Below, in pieces: positions 7,801-16,500 of a stretch of 32,753 bases of DNA; the first letter of the stretch is position 1; every line of letters begins with the position of its first letter. The stretch comes from an uncultured Saprospiraceae bacterium (GTDB taxonomy: Bacteria > Bacteroidota > Bacteroidia > Chitinophagales > Saprospiraceae): positions 1-32,753 of the forward strand of contig CALDUE010000157.1 in assembly GCA_937923485.1 (NCBI GenBank), in the 5' to 3' direction. A program made the translations under genes and the position numbers. The notes beneath the pieces are model-generated. The model made no database searches. It was not told the origin of the DNA and saw only the letters and a list, made by a program, of their open reading frames with translations.

Positions 7801-9699
7801 GCTAACTGGGTCGGCGTTCCAGCTGCAATAGGTCTTACTGGTAATCTCCAGTCTATATTTAGACAATTGCGAGAGTCGGGGACTGATGTTGATGTCTTCT
7901 GGGATTCAAATACAATTACAGCTGCTGGAGCACAGATTGAGGATCTTGTACTTATGGACTCGAGCACTGGTCGAGAGACTATTCTTAGCGCTTCAACTAA
8001 TCAGCTGGAGACATATGGACGTTTCTTCGGACGTACGGGTAACAACACCGTGAGGTTGTCATTGGGATCGTGTGCGGATGAAATGATTGCTCAAGTGAAA
8101 TGTCAAGTCATCGTATGGAATGGAGGCCTTGGCTTCTTAACAGGAGGACCAGGAAGCAATACAATTATGGGGCTTTCTCAGATCGACATGCCAAACAATC
8201 TCGATACATGGGAGATTTGGGAAACCCCTGAAAATCTATCTGCACGCAGACTTCCTGACAGTAGTGGAATTTCGTTCACGGTCACAGGAGAAGAAGAGTT
8301 TGTACAAGATTCAATTGTGCTACTCGTGCGCGATACGGCAGGAGTTTCTTACCACGTAACAGTGGAGCTGAAAGCTGAAGAGCAAGGTTGTATTGCAGAA
8401 ATTTGGCAAGAGATTGAATTGATGGTAGTCGCTGATCCGCGAACAGGCAAAGGAATCTTTTACCTTCCTAAGGACTTTGATCGAGACAATTCTGAGTTGT
8501 TGATTGATGGTTTCCGCAAAAAGGGTGGTTTCGTGAAACGTGATCAAGTGATCAGCCAGACCTATGCAGTGGACGGCAACTACTCAAAAGTTGTTACACC
8601 TTCCGGCAAAACAGTAGAAGTAACTGGTTTACTTGAAGATGCCATAGCTGAGGTTTTGGCGAAAGCTGACGCAGCAGTTGTAAATGAAGCTATAAGCTTT
8701 ACTAATCTTGAAAGTGAAACCACGCTTTACGGTCTTGATCAAAACGGCATCTGGCAACCAATGGAGCCTTTGATGCAAAAGGTAGAGCAGCGCTATGCAG
8801 TGCTCATGGAACCTGGAGCGTATAAATTCGAGATCACAACCAAAACGGATGGTCAAGAATGCTCAGACCGCATCAATCTTTTAGTGAAGCCAAGCACGTT
8901 TGATTTCACTGAAGAGGAGATAATCGTTCAAATCGGTCAGTCACAGGAATGGTGTTTACCAAAAACTGCGACAGGCAATCAGGTGCTCAAGGTCGAGAAT
9001 TTATGCCTCGATCAAAGCGGAGAATTTGCAGCTGTCGATTGGAAAGAAGGAGAGAATTGCCTGACCTTTGAAGGCTATGAAGAAGGTATTGAGTACGTAT
9101 GCTTAAAGCGTACTTATATTGATGGAAGTATCGACTCAATTGAGCTGAGATTAGTCATCGACGCTGGTGACGAACTAAAGGCAGTTGCTGATTATCAGGA
9201 GATTGAGTTTGGCCAATTTGAAATCGTAGACATCCTCAGCAATGATCAGATGAGCGATGAAGAGGTAGAGATTCATCTAATTAGTGAGCCATTCTTTGGT
9301 CGTGCGCAGATTGTTGGAAACAGAGCGATTGAGTATCTCCATGACGGTGAGAAATGCGAAAAAGACGTCTTCACTTATGAAGTATGTCAAGGAAATGTTT
9401 GCGATTCCACAACTGTGGAGCTTCAAGTCGTTTGTAATGATGTACTCGTCTATAACGGTTTATCACCAAATGGTGATGGTTTGAACGATGAGCTGACGAT
9501 TATAGGTTTGGGGCGTTACCCAGAGCATGAGATCACAATTTTCAATCGACAAGGAAACGTTCTCGCGACCTTCACAGAATACCAGAATGACTGGGCTGGA
9601 GAGATAGATGGACAGGTTTTACCAACAGGTACTTACTTCTATGTAATCGATCTAGGTGATGGCGATTCAAAGAGTGGTTATATCCAAGTATCTAGGTGA
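4885..9699 (+). CDS. Giant secreted adhesin-like protein with type B T9SS (CHU_C) C-terminal domain
   Basis: The 1604-aa protein begins with a signal peptide (hydrophobic residues 7-23, cut after VFAQ). Residues 25-120 and about 215-330 look like DUF11/CARDB immunoglobulin-like modules (VSVRVEVENPTPAKDEEVY, TNEGD). A Cys-rich Ig/PKD-like module covers about 370-450. Three related modules of 60-85 residues, each built around a Cys and a run of alternating beta strands, lie near 548-633, 841-902 and 1352-1430. Residues 1432-1515 resemble a Big_9/VCBS-like repeat (IVDILSNDQ). Residues 1522-1604 are the CHU_C domain (LSPNGDGLNDELTI, ending GYIQVSR), the type B signal for export by the T9SS. It is followed by a strong terminator, so it is probably its own unit, placed next to the porP operon that likely handles its export. 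Expected location is the cell surface. An exact 14-mer copy (8653) and a one-mismatch copy (7519) lie within. Confidence 0.93.
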   Translation: MSVKTMHFLLFFSALLATNLVFAQADVSVRVEVENPTPAKDEEVYATIYVTNEGDALRNDLQVSLRLSQSIFFVKTLIPNANFNETTQIWAVNQLVIGETDSLRVLLQPNFGGVHTITAELTSADKVDWDSSPGNDRQAEDDQDQACISVPIEVDCGQSLVLSAPRNQSSYAWYRNDELLEFAVHDTIHPIQSGEYRYEVGGSTCASGNCCPVIVARSMCLHDLALVASASDVSQASSFQTITLTLYNQGAGPVSRASVYVTTSSFMRLKPGTTGWQLSGSRMTKDWTGLLEPGDSTTVSFEIQAISGGQAVDYQMFSEISAFYAGTTLLDDADSTPDLDPTNDNVIDDAYLLAASEDEDDSDVVGLTDCPVTTVSGNQTVCIGESITLTANANNATASYTWSGSAQLSCTTCASPTIIVNGDETLTLVTTTTDGCSQTQTVEVRTKSCIDNLLLIAGLNDPDQTCFSIPTGAELQFCEPDEIPAAMALRDSYNNGEACITATSDGTWGGGFEACVEVCDNGVCEPLNLKVIGRPKYDEFTVVDDEPICISDHLQMDQSPIDVQVDQGTTPLGGASGLQLVATGNNCYELITPSYSYETTDFQIIHTYQVFGETIYDTTVVIIPGQTVCDFEIFAEENFTIETDPITQVIGGNEVLCVEGSLGELRAASYTINGQQVPAPTTGCDAFNIAKYSLRGLPRRWNDNGWRIISYTRGTRPAFTNFYASTMNEVVAKIKSVDPASTVTFTAAQLLLEIKGYTQDPGALILLHVESNTRLTMQPLIVTGYDSWALQLPEGLGIGEYEIVATDPDGCVDVSTLIVEEGAQTATVRDTIYASIEINEPFAICDLDGFDSPSNDWASLSQDCYVMTPANTSAGGYHAFAKTENGITTEVIYAIDVIDRTCAPMMVRDHVIVNSARCRSEYVLLGLTRPDFSVSSSSGRVLSASQVTGSRAGAKYDFSSLPSQGLTTTYEVANWVGVPAAIGLTGNLQSIFRQLRESGTDVDVFWDSNTITAAGAQIEDLVLMDSSTGRETILSASTNQLETYGRFFGRTGNNTVRLSLGSCADEMIAQVKCQVIVWNGGLGFLTGGPGSNTIMGLSQIDMPNNLDTWEIWETPENLSARRLPDSSGISFTVTGEEEFVQDSIVLLVRDTAGVSYHVTVELKAEEQGCIAEIWQEIELMVVADPRTGKGIFYLPKDFDRDNSELLIDGFRKKGGFVKRDQVISQTYAVDGNYSKVVTPSGKTVEVTGLLEDAIAEVLAKADAAVVNEAISFTNLESETTLYGLDQNGIWQPMEPLMQKVEQRYAVLMEPGAYKFEITTKTDGQECSDRINLLVKPSTFDFTEEEIIVQIGQSQEWCLPKTATGNQVLKVENLCLDQSGEFAAVDWKEGENCLTFEGYEEGIEYVCLKRTYIDGSIDSIELRLVIDAGDELKAVADYQEIEFGQFEIVDILSNDQMSDEEVEIHLISEPFFGRAQIVGNRAIEYLHDGEKCEKDVFTYEVCQGNVCDSTTVELQVVCNDVLVYNGLSPNGDGLNDELTIIGLGRYPEHEITIFNRQGNVLATFTEYQNDWAGEIDGQVLPTGTYFYVIDLGDGDSKSGYIQVSR
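7519..7532 (+). repeat. Iterated 14-mer, one mismatch (GCTTTCGCTAAAAC)
   Basis: One-base variant in the 1604-aa adhesin gene; read as GCT TTC GCT AAA AC, giving A-F-A-K-T. The same variant base recurs at 31846. Confidence 0.55.
8653..8666 (-). repeat. Iterated 14-mer GCTTTCGCCAAAAC, exact (minus orientation)
   Basis: Exact copy in the 1604-aa adhesin gene; plus strand GTTTTGGCGAAAGC encodes V1257-L-A-K-A. Confidence 0.85.
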
Positions 9700-9748
9700 T
9701 TTTGGAAATGTTAATCGCTCACGTTAGGAAAAATATAACAGTGTTTTG

Positions 9749-9789
9749 TAAGAGTCGCTCGGCAAGTGCCGAGCGGCTCTTATCTTTTT
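9749..9789 (+). terminator. Strong Rho-independent terminator after the 1604-aa adhesin gene
   Basis: A 16-bp stem (9749-9764 with 9767-9782, one G-U pair, tiny AG loop that in practice opens to a larger one) rich in GC at its top is followed by TCTTTTTC. It starts 49 bp after the adhesin stop and separates that gene from the porP operon. Confidence 0.93.
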
Positions 9790-10026
9790 CGGGTAATTTT
9801 ACGTAAGAAACTGATGAAGAAGGCGCTTAAACCGACAAAAATGCCAGTTATACAGCAGGAAAAAAGCTTTTTTTAGCTAACCCTGTTGATGATTGCTTTT
9901 TTGTTGCGATAAATACCTGATTTATAGCATGCTAGGCGTATCTTTTACCTTGATCTTTGTATCGCTGGGACGAAGAGATAGCTTAGCAACAGTAACATTC
10001 CTGAACACACCTTACACACACAGAAC
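9790..10026 (+). promoter_or_regulatory. Promoter/leader region of the porP operon with inverted repeat and A-tract palindrome
   Basis: Three elements stand out. A perfect AT palindrome, A6GCT6, lies at 9860-9873 and would give bent DNA. An inverted repeat ATAAAT-ACCTG-ATTTAT lies at 9909-9925 and contains the second copy of the 12-mer TACCTGATTTAT (9914-9925) found upstream of the adhesin at 4885. The last 20 bases before the porP start are an A/C-rich, CACACA-type leader without a Shine-Dalgarno. A TGATCTTTG at 9951-9959 resembles the Bacteroidota -7 box TAnnTTTG with one change, but no matching TTG was found at the right spacing. Confidence 0.45.
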
Positions 10027-11037
10027 ATGCGGACCATAACTACACAGGTATTGCTTTTATGCTTTACACTAATGAGTTTGTCGCTACTAGGTCAAGACCT
10101 ACACTACTCACAACGATTTTCTAGTCCCCTTAATTTGAGTCCAGCGCTTGCAGGACTGTATGGAGGTGAGCACAGGTTTATCGCAAATGCACGTAACCAG
10201 TGGAACAACGTTCCTGTTGATTACCTCTCATTCAGCGGATCATACGATACGAAGATTAAGTACGAGCCAGGAAAGTCAGGTTTTTGGGGCTTAGGCTTCC
10301 AGTTTAATCATGATGTAGCTGGTGACAGCCGTTTAGCTTTAACTCAGCTTGGACTTAACTTAAGCTACACAAAGCGACTTGCTGAACGTCACCTCATCAC
10401 CCTTGGCGGACAGTTGGCAGGTGGATCTCGTTACTTTGATACAGATGACCTCTTATTCAATGACCAATTTGAGCCAGGTAAGCCCTTGACTCAGACTCAG
10501 CAGCAGTTTGACAACCTATCGACCTTCTATCCGTCGGTTGCCGCAGGTATCAACTGGCGTTATCAAGTGCGCAACTCTCGTACATTCATTAACATCGGAG
10601 GTGGTCTTTACAACATCAACACGCCAAATGTGAGCTTCTTCGATGGTGGCGATGTGGAGCTAGATCGGAGAGCAAGTGCTTTTGTTTTGGGTACATACCA
10701 GCTAACAGAGCGCGTTGATTTGATCGCAAACTACACGCACCAATGGCAGGGGCCTCACCGCGAGCCACTCGCTGGAGTGAGAGGTAAGTTTTACCTCGTG
10801 AATCCACTCGTGAGAACGCTCGCAATCCAACTAGGAGCGCACTACCGCTTCGACGATGCGATTATTCCTGTGGTCAAAGCAAATATCGACAACTGGGAAG
10901 TTGGGTTCAGCTATGACATCAACACCAGCAGATTCGTAACTGCCACAGATAATTTTGGAGGTCCAGAATTGGCTGTCATTTACACCTTCCAAAAGATTAG
11001 ACCTGAAATTTGTCTACTCTGCCCTGAGTATCTCTAA
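10027..11037 (+). CDS. PorP/SprF family type IX secretion system outer-membrane protein
   Basis: The 336-aa product has a signal peptide (residues 1-23, cut after LLGQ) and then the family start DLHYSQRFSSPLNLSPALAG, close to the usual xPxFSQ(Y/F)xxxPLxxNPAxAG, followed by ARNQWNNVPVDY. The rest alternates polar and hydrophobic residues, as in an outer-membrane beta-barrel, to the very C-terminus. SprF of Flavobacterium is needed to export the type B adhesin SprB, and PorP/SprF proteins are the anchors for CHU_C substrates. Here the gene sits between two CHU_C protein genes, which are its probable cargo. It heads an operon with the OmpA-like gene 87 bp downstream. Whether it is the core PorP or a substrate-specific paralog cannot be told; the latter fits the context better. 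Confidence 0.93.
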   Translation: MRTITTQVLLLCFTLMSLSLLGQDLHYSQRFSSPLNLSPALAGLYGGEHRFIANARNQWNNVPVDYLSFSGSYDTKIKYEPGKSGFWGLGFQFNHDVAGDSRLALTQLGLNLSYTKRLAERHLITLGGQLAGGSRYFDTDDLLFNDQFEPGKPLTQTQQQFDNLSTFYPSVAAGINWRYQVRNSRTFINIGGGLYNINTPNVSFFDGGDVELDRRASAFVLGTYQLTERVDLIANYTHQWQGPHREPLAGVRGKFYLVNPLVRTLAIQLGAHYRFDDAIIPVVKANIDNWEVGFSYDINTSRFVTATDNFGGPELAVIYTFQKIRPEICLLCPEYL

Positions 11038-11059
11038 AGTAGAGTCAACTCTTTCAGCA

Positions 11060-11103
11060 AACACACACACACAGTAAAACCTTTAGCTAGTTCTCTAGCT
11101 AAA
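11060..11103 (+). other. CA microsatellite and perfect intergenic hairpin inside the porP-ompA operon
   Basis: The 87-bp gap has an (AC)7 run at 11060-11073 and then a perfect hairpin, TTTAGCTAG (11082-11090), loop TTCT, CTAGCTAAA (11095-11103). No T-run follows, so it is unlikely to end transcription. It ends 21 nt before the ompA-like start and could serve in mRNA processing or in setting the relative expression of the two genes. Confidence 0.6.
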
Positions 11104-11124
11104 CACTTCATCCCCCCAATCCCG

Positions 11125-13587
11125 ATGAAAACACTTCTAACTTACATATTCTGCTGCGTTTTCGTTGTAGGTCTACCGTCTCTTCTAGAGGCGCAGACAC
11201 TGCATGAATACGAAAAGACAGCTACAAAACTGCTTGCAGCAGGAGACTCTGTCGGAGCACTTGGTATCTATCGCCAAGCATTCGATGGTGTAGACCAAAT
11301 GCTTGATGGTTCGGCTCGTCTTAAAATGGCCGAAATAGCCGAAGGACTTAAGTACTATACCATTGCAAAGCAGCAATACTCAATTATTGCAAATAGTGAT
11401 GAAGCGGACAAATTCGACAATGTTCGCCTAAAGCTGGCAGAGGCCCAGCGCAAAACTGGAGCATACGAAGCTTCTAAGTCTAATTACGAAAAAGTTTTAG
11501 CGGTTACAAAAGACACTGCTTGTATTTCAGCTTGTGAGCGTGGACTCGAAGAGGCCAACTGGGCACTTAGTCGCGTTACAGAGATGGATAGCGTCGAGGT
11601 CGTTCAACTTCCACAATCAATAAATACGAACAACTCTGAATTTGGAGCAAGCGTATTTGGAGATCAGTTCTATTTCTCCCGTCTTGGACTTGCTGACTAT
11701 AAGAATAGAGATAAAGGAACAACAACCTCTGTTTATCGAGTCAATGACCTAAAGCTCGATACTGTTGCACTCAAAATAGGCTTGGATTCAAGCAAGCATA
11801 TCGCACATTTTACAACGAATACTTTAGGAGATAAAGTGATTTACACGGTATGCGAGTCTGTTGGAGTCGCTGATTATCGTTGTGATTTATATACTGCAAC
11901 CATTTCAACATCTGCAGGGAATGAAATCACTTTCGGCAAAGCAACAAAGCTTGATGGCCCAATCAACTTGGCTGGATACACACAGACCAATCCTAGTCTC
12001 GGAAAGGACGCTTTAACAGGCGAAGAATTACTATTCTTCGCAAGTAATCGTCCAAATGGTGAAGGAAAAATGGACATTTGGATGTCCCGTTCAGGTGCGG
12101 ATGGTAAGTTTTCTACGCCTACAAATCTCGGCTTCGCAAATACAAAAGAAGACGACGTAACTCCTTACTTCCACACACCAACTCAATCGTTGTTTTTCTC
12201 TTCGAGAGGTCATGAAACCTTAGGAGGATTCGACATCAATCGTATCCGCTTAGACGCTGGAAACTGGGGTGAAGTCGTTGGACTTAGAGCGCCGATCAAT
12301 TCAACTTTTGACGATACTTACTACGCCCTTGTTGACGGGCCAGCACGTACGTATTTTTCAAGTAATCGCCCAGGGGCAACTTGTGAAGCGAAAGAAATTC
12401 AAGAATGCTGCGGATTCGATCTTTACTCCGTAGACATAGCGATACGACTCGAAGTTTTAGCCTTTGATGGCATGGATAGCACAATGCTAGCAGAGACAAC
12501 TGTTGTTCTCTACGATCTTGATACTGGAGAAGAGTTGATGCGTTTTACAGATGCATCAAACCTCGCGAGTTTCCCCGTCGAGTTGGGAGGGAACTACCAA
12601 TTGGTAGCTAGTCGTCCAGGTTATGGAAACGACACCTTGAACTTTAATACAAAGGACATTTACCAGCCAACATTGATCAAGAAGAACATGTTCCTTCCTC
12701 CAATGTTAGAAATGGAGCTGTACACGTTTAACTCAATCAGTAGAGCACCACTTAACAGCGTCCGTATTGAATTTGCAGAACTTGGATCACGTGATACAAT
12801 TATTCGTCTCGATAAAAATTCGAATTTGTACAAATTTCAAGTTCTCTTTGGGAAATCTTATCGCGCTTATGGAACAAGATCAGGGTTTAACTCTGATGTA
12901 GAAATAATAGCCACAGGGAACTATGCTGGTACTGGCAGAGTAATTCGTGACTCTCTATACTTAGCGCCTTTTGCCCCACTTCCGCTCGTATTGTATTTCG
13001 ACAACGATCACCCAAATCCAAACTCAACTTCGAAGAGTACTACTTTGGCGTATGCTGAAACTGTCGGACCATATCTCGCGAGAGAGAACAAGTTTTTGCA
13101 GTTAGGTACTGTTGGCCGTGAGAATAGCGGTCGCGCGGACATGGAGTCTTTCTTCAACGAGGTCAAGTATAATTACGACAAACTTCTCAACTTTTCTGGG
13201 ACACTCGTCAAGTATCTTCAGGAAGGCAATGAAATAGACATCATACTTGAAGGATATGCAAGCCCGCTTGCACAAAGTGACTACAACGTCGCATTAACTT
13301 CACGTAGAACGCGAAGCGTGATTAACCACTTCACCCAATGGGAGAAGGGCGCTTTACTCCCTTACCTAGAAACAGGCCAGCTGCGCATCAGGCAGGAGCC
13401 ACTAGGAGAAAATCTATCCCCACCTGGTATCAATGATAGTCCCGCAAATCGTAAATACAGCGAGTACGGTATTAAGGCAAGTAAACAGCGAAAAGTTCGC
13501 ATCATCGACATTCAGCGTAGAGAGGAACTTCCTCTCAGCCAAGTGCCGAGAAATAATCCCACTGACACACAATCCATCGCACGATGA
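11125..13587 (+). CDS. PD40/OmpA family outer-membrane protein with N-terminal TPR-like region
   Basis: The 820-aa protein starts with a signal peptide (cut near EAQ, residue 24). Residues 25-150 are helical and TPR-like (LLAAGDSVGALGIYRQAF). Residues about 190-440 hold four PD40-type beta-propeller repeats (LLFFASNRPNGEGKMDIW, SLFFSSRGH, TYFSSNRPG). Residues 445-600 are beta-rich regulatory-like modules, and 612-805 an OmpA-like domain with EGYASPLAQSDYN and SRRTRS. In this domain the usual GHTD aspartate is absent (GYAS), while the Arg of the RR motif is kept. Proteins of this plan anchor T9SS-linked assemblies (PorE-like) to peptidoglycan. The stop overlaps the next start as ATGA, so translation of the adhesin is coupled to it. 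Confidence 0.92.
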   Translation: MKTLLTYIFCCVFVVGLPSLLEAQTLHEYEKTATKLLAAGDSVGALGIYRQAFDGVDQMLDGSARLKMAEIAEGLKYYTIAKQQYSIIANSDEADKFDNVRLKLAEAQRKTGAYEASKSNYEKVLAVTKDTACISACERGLEEANWALSRVTEMDSVEVVQLPQSINTNNSEFGASVFGDQFYFSRLGLADYKNRDKGTTTSVYRVNDLKLDTVALKIGLDSSKHIAHFTTNTLGDKVIYTVCESVGVADYRCDLYTATISTSAGNEITFGKATKLDGPINLAGYTQTNPSLGKDALTGEELLFFASNRPNGEGKMDIWMSRSGADGKFSTPTNLGFANTKEDDVTPYFHTPTQSLFFSSRGHETLGGFDINRIRLDAGNWGEVVGLRAPINSTFDDTYYALVDGPARTYFSSNRPGATCEAKEIQECCGFDLYSVDIAIRLEVLAFDGMDSTMLAETTVVLYDLDTGEELMRFTDASNLASFPVELGGNYQLVASRPGYGNDTLNFNTKDIYQPTLIKKNMFLPPMLEMELYTFNSISRAPLNSVRIEFAELGSRDTIIRLDKNSNLYKFQVLFGKSYRAYGTRSGFNSDVEIIATGNYAGTGRVIRDSLYLAPFAPLPLVLYFDNDHPNPNSTSKSTTLAYAETVGPYLARENKFLQLGTVGRENSGRADMESFFNEVKYNYDKLLNFSGTLVKYLQEGNEIDIILEGYASPLAQSDYNVALTSRRTRSVINHFTQWEKGALLPYLETGQLRIRQEPLGENLSPPGINDSPANRKYSEYGIKASKQRKVRIIDIQRREELPLSQVPRNNPTDTQSIAR

Positions 13588-16500
13588 ACATTCCTACAAC
13601 ACTTCTGCGATTTTTTCACCTAAGCTTATTTGTAAGCGTATTTGCCGTTGTCGGTACTTACGCCCAATTGAGTCTTTCTCTTGACGTTGATCAGCCAAGC
13701 TGCAACGGATTTACAGATGGAAAAATCCAAGTCACTCCTTCTGGAGGTGACGCACCCTACGACTATTCTTGGTCTGACGGAAACGATGATCAACGTCGTT
13801 TCAGCCTCAGCTCTGGAACATACACGGTCACAGTTACTGACGACGCTGGCGCTACGGCTTCAGAAACAGTCGTATTAACTAATCCGGAAGAAATCTCTGC
13901 AACATTTGTAATCAATGGAGATATCTGTAATAGCACTTCTGCTAGCTACGATATTTTACCTTCTGGAGGAACTCCACCATACGTAATTCGCCTAGACGGT
14001 GATGTAGTGTCTGGCAGAGTATCAAACCTCGATGCAGGATTCCATTATGCTGAGATTACTGATGCCAACGGTTGTAAAGGTGGCGAAGGAATCAAAACCT
14101 ATGATGCACTTACGGTTAACGTTAGAACCCAGAATGTTGAGTGTTTCGGTTTCTGTGATGGAACTGTAGAAGCACAAGTTCAAGGAGGAAACGGACCATA
14201 CACTTTTCTATGGAGCAGTGGACAAACAGACCAGCTAGTCTACAACCTTGATCCTGGAACCTATACAGTGACGGTAACCGATGAAAACGGATGTACTGCC
14301 ATGGCTAGTGGGACTTTGGTAGAGCCAGATCCGATTACTTTTGATGTTTCCTTGCAAGATTCTTGTGCAGGAGCAACACGCGCTTTCGTAACAAACATTC
14401 AAGGAGGTACAGGTACTAAGACAGTGCGTTTCAGTACAGGTAATATTGGAGACTCTGCATACCTTACAGAAGGACAACACTACGTAGTCGTTGAGGACGA
14501 CAATGGTTGTGAAACAACCCAGCGAATCATCGTTTCAGATGGTATCCAAAGCGTCACAACGATGAACGTAGATGCTACCTGTGATGATCCAGGTCGCTCG
14601 CTACTTTGCATCACAGGCGGTAAAGGTCCATTTACATACCTATGGAGTGACGGTCAGACTACGATCGAAGCGGTCAACTTGCCGGTAGGCGTATACAGCT
14701 ATACAATTATTGATGGTGGAGGATGTCGTTTTGACGGATCAACAGTAATTGATGGACCTACACCAGCAGAATGCAACATGTGTGATGCCGATGCAGGGAC
14801 CTTAACAGGAGGTACAACTACTGACGAAGATTGTACAGACGTTACGCTTACTGCCACAGTAGCTAATACGCCGACAGTTCCTGCTGGATTTCAAATTCTT
14901 TATGTCCTTACTTCAAACGGTGTGATACAACAAGTTGGGCCAAACCCAAGCTTTGTTATCGCAATGGGTGGTGCTGGAACTTATACAATTCATACACTAG
15001 TGTATGATCCCAATACACTTGATTTAAGTACAGTTGTCTTAGGTACAACTAGAGCAGCAGACATCTTCCTACAACTTATTGACGGAGGAGGAACCATTTG
15101 TGCTTCACTCGACCTAACGGGAACAACATTTGTCGTACCAACCTGTAGCACACCTGAGCCAGTCGGTTGTACCGACGGTGCAGCATCTGGGTCTCTTGCA
15201 GGCACTGATGTTTGCTTTGACGGAACCTCTACTTCGCTTGCAGCTATGCAAGTCACGCCGCCCGTAGTTCCTGCTGGATATGCGCAGATCTTCTTGCTGA
15301 CATCTTCTCCAGGTGATACGATTTTAGCGACAAGTTCTTCACCTGAATTTATGATCAGTGCAGAAGGTAGCTATCAAATACGCTCTTTCGTTTACAACGT
15401 TGATTCATTCGATATCAGCGCGATCATTCTACCTGGTCAGACGACAATTACTCAGCTTTCATCAATTCTTACGACTTGTGCAAGCTTAGGAAATGGAGCC
15501 GCTCAGTTTGATGTGACGCTTTTCGATCCATTGTTCCCTGAAGCACTTACAGATCAACCTTGTCCAGATGAGGCTGTGATGCTCAATCCAGGAGGAAATG
15601 CAGCATTCACTTACTTGTGGTCACCAGCAAACCTTCTTGACGACCCAACGGCTGTCAGTCCAATGGCTAATGTGAATTCCAATACCACGTTCATCGTTGA
15701 GATTTCTGAAGTAGTAAGTGGGCAAACATGCACAGTTACTCGCACCTATGATGTTACCGTATCTGCGCTTCCAACACTCAGCGGTCCTGCAGACATAACA
15801 ACCTGTGCAGGAGGAGATGTTGATCTACAGGTTTCTAACGTCAACGGTTCGAGCATCATGTGGTCGACTGATCCTGATTTTAATCAGGTTCTCAGTACTG
15901 ATTCAATCTTCACGGTTACTTCTGGTGCTGCTACTACCTACTTCGTTCGCGCAACCAACAGTAACGGTTGTACAGTGACGGATCAGGTATCCGTTGGTGA
16001 TTTCCCGATCGACGTTGAACTTGAAGATGATTTCACCATTTGTCCTGGAGCTCCAGCTCAGTTTGGGGCAGAAATTGTATCGGGCGATGCTACTTCTTAC
16101 GGACTTTTCGATAGCCAAGGCAATTTGGTAGAAACCTCAACTACGGGGATGTTTGATTTCAGTCCATCTGCAAACGACATGTATCAAGTCGTAGCAAGCA
16201 ATACGCAGGGTTGTACAGATACTGCTTCGATTAATATCGACGTCTCTACAGTTGATGCTACACTATTAACTTCAGGAATGACTGGCGATACGGCGATCTT
16301 CCCTGGAAACCCTGTTGACCTAGTTGCAAGCACCAACAGTAACGGAATGTTCGTCTTTGACGAAGACGAAACCTTCGTAAACGTAAACAACGAGCAGGCT
16401 ACTGTAATGCCAGATTCTACGACGAATTACACGGTAACAGTGACTGATGAGTTCGGTTGTGAGGCAACAGCGTCTATCGTAGTGACGATCTTAGAATTTG

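Noticed and set aside
11082..11103. Terminator between porP and ompA-like gene
   Set aside because: The hairpin is perfect but has no T-run and is AT-rich; the genes look like one operon.
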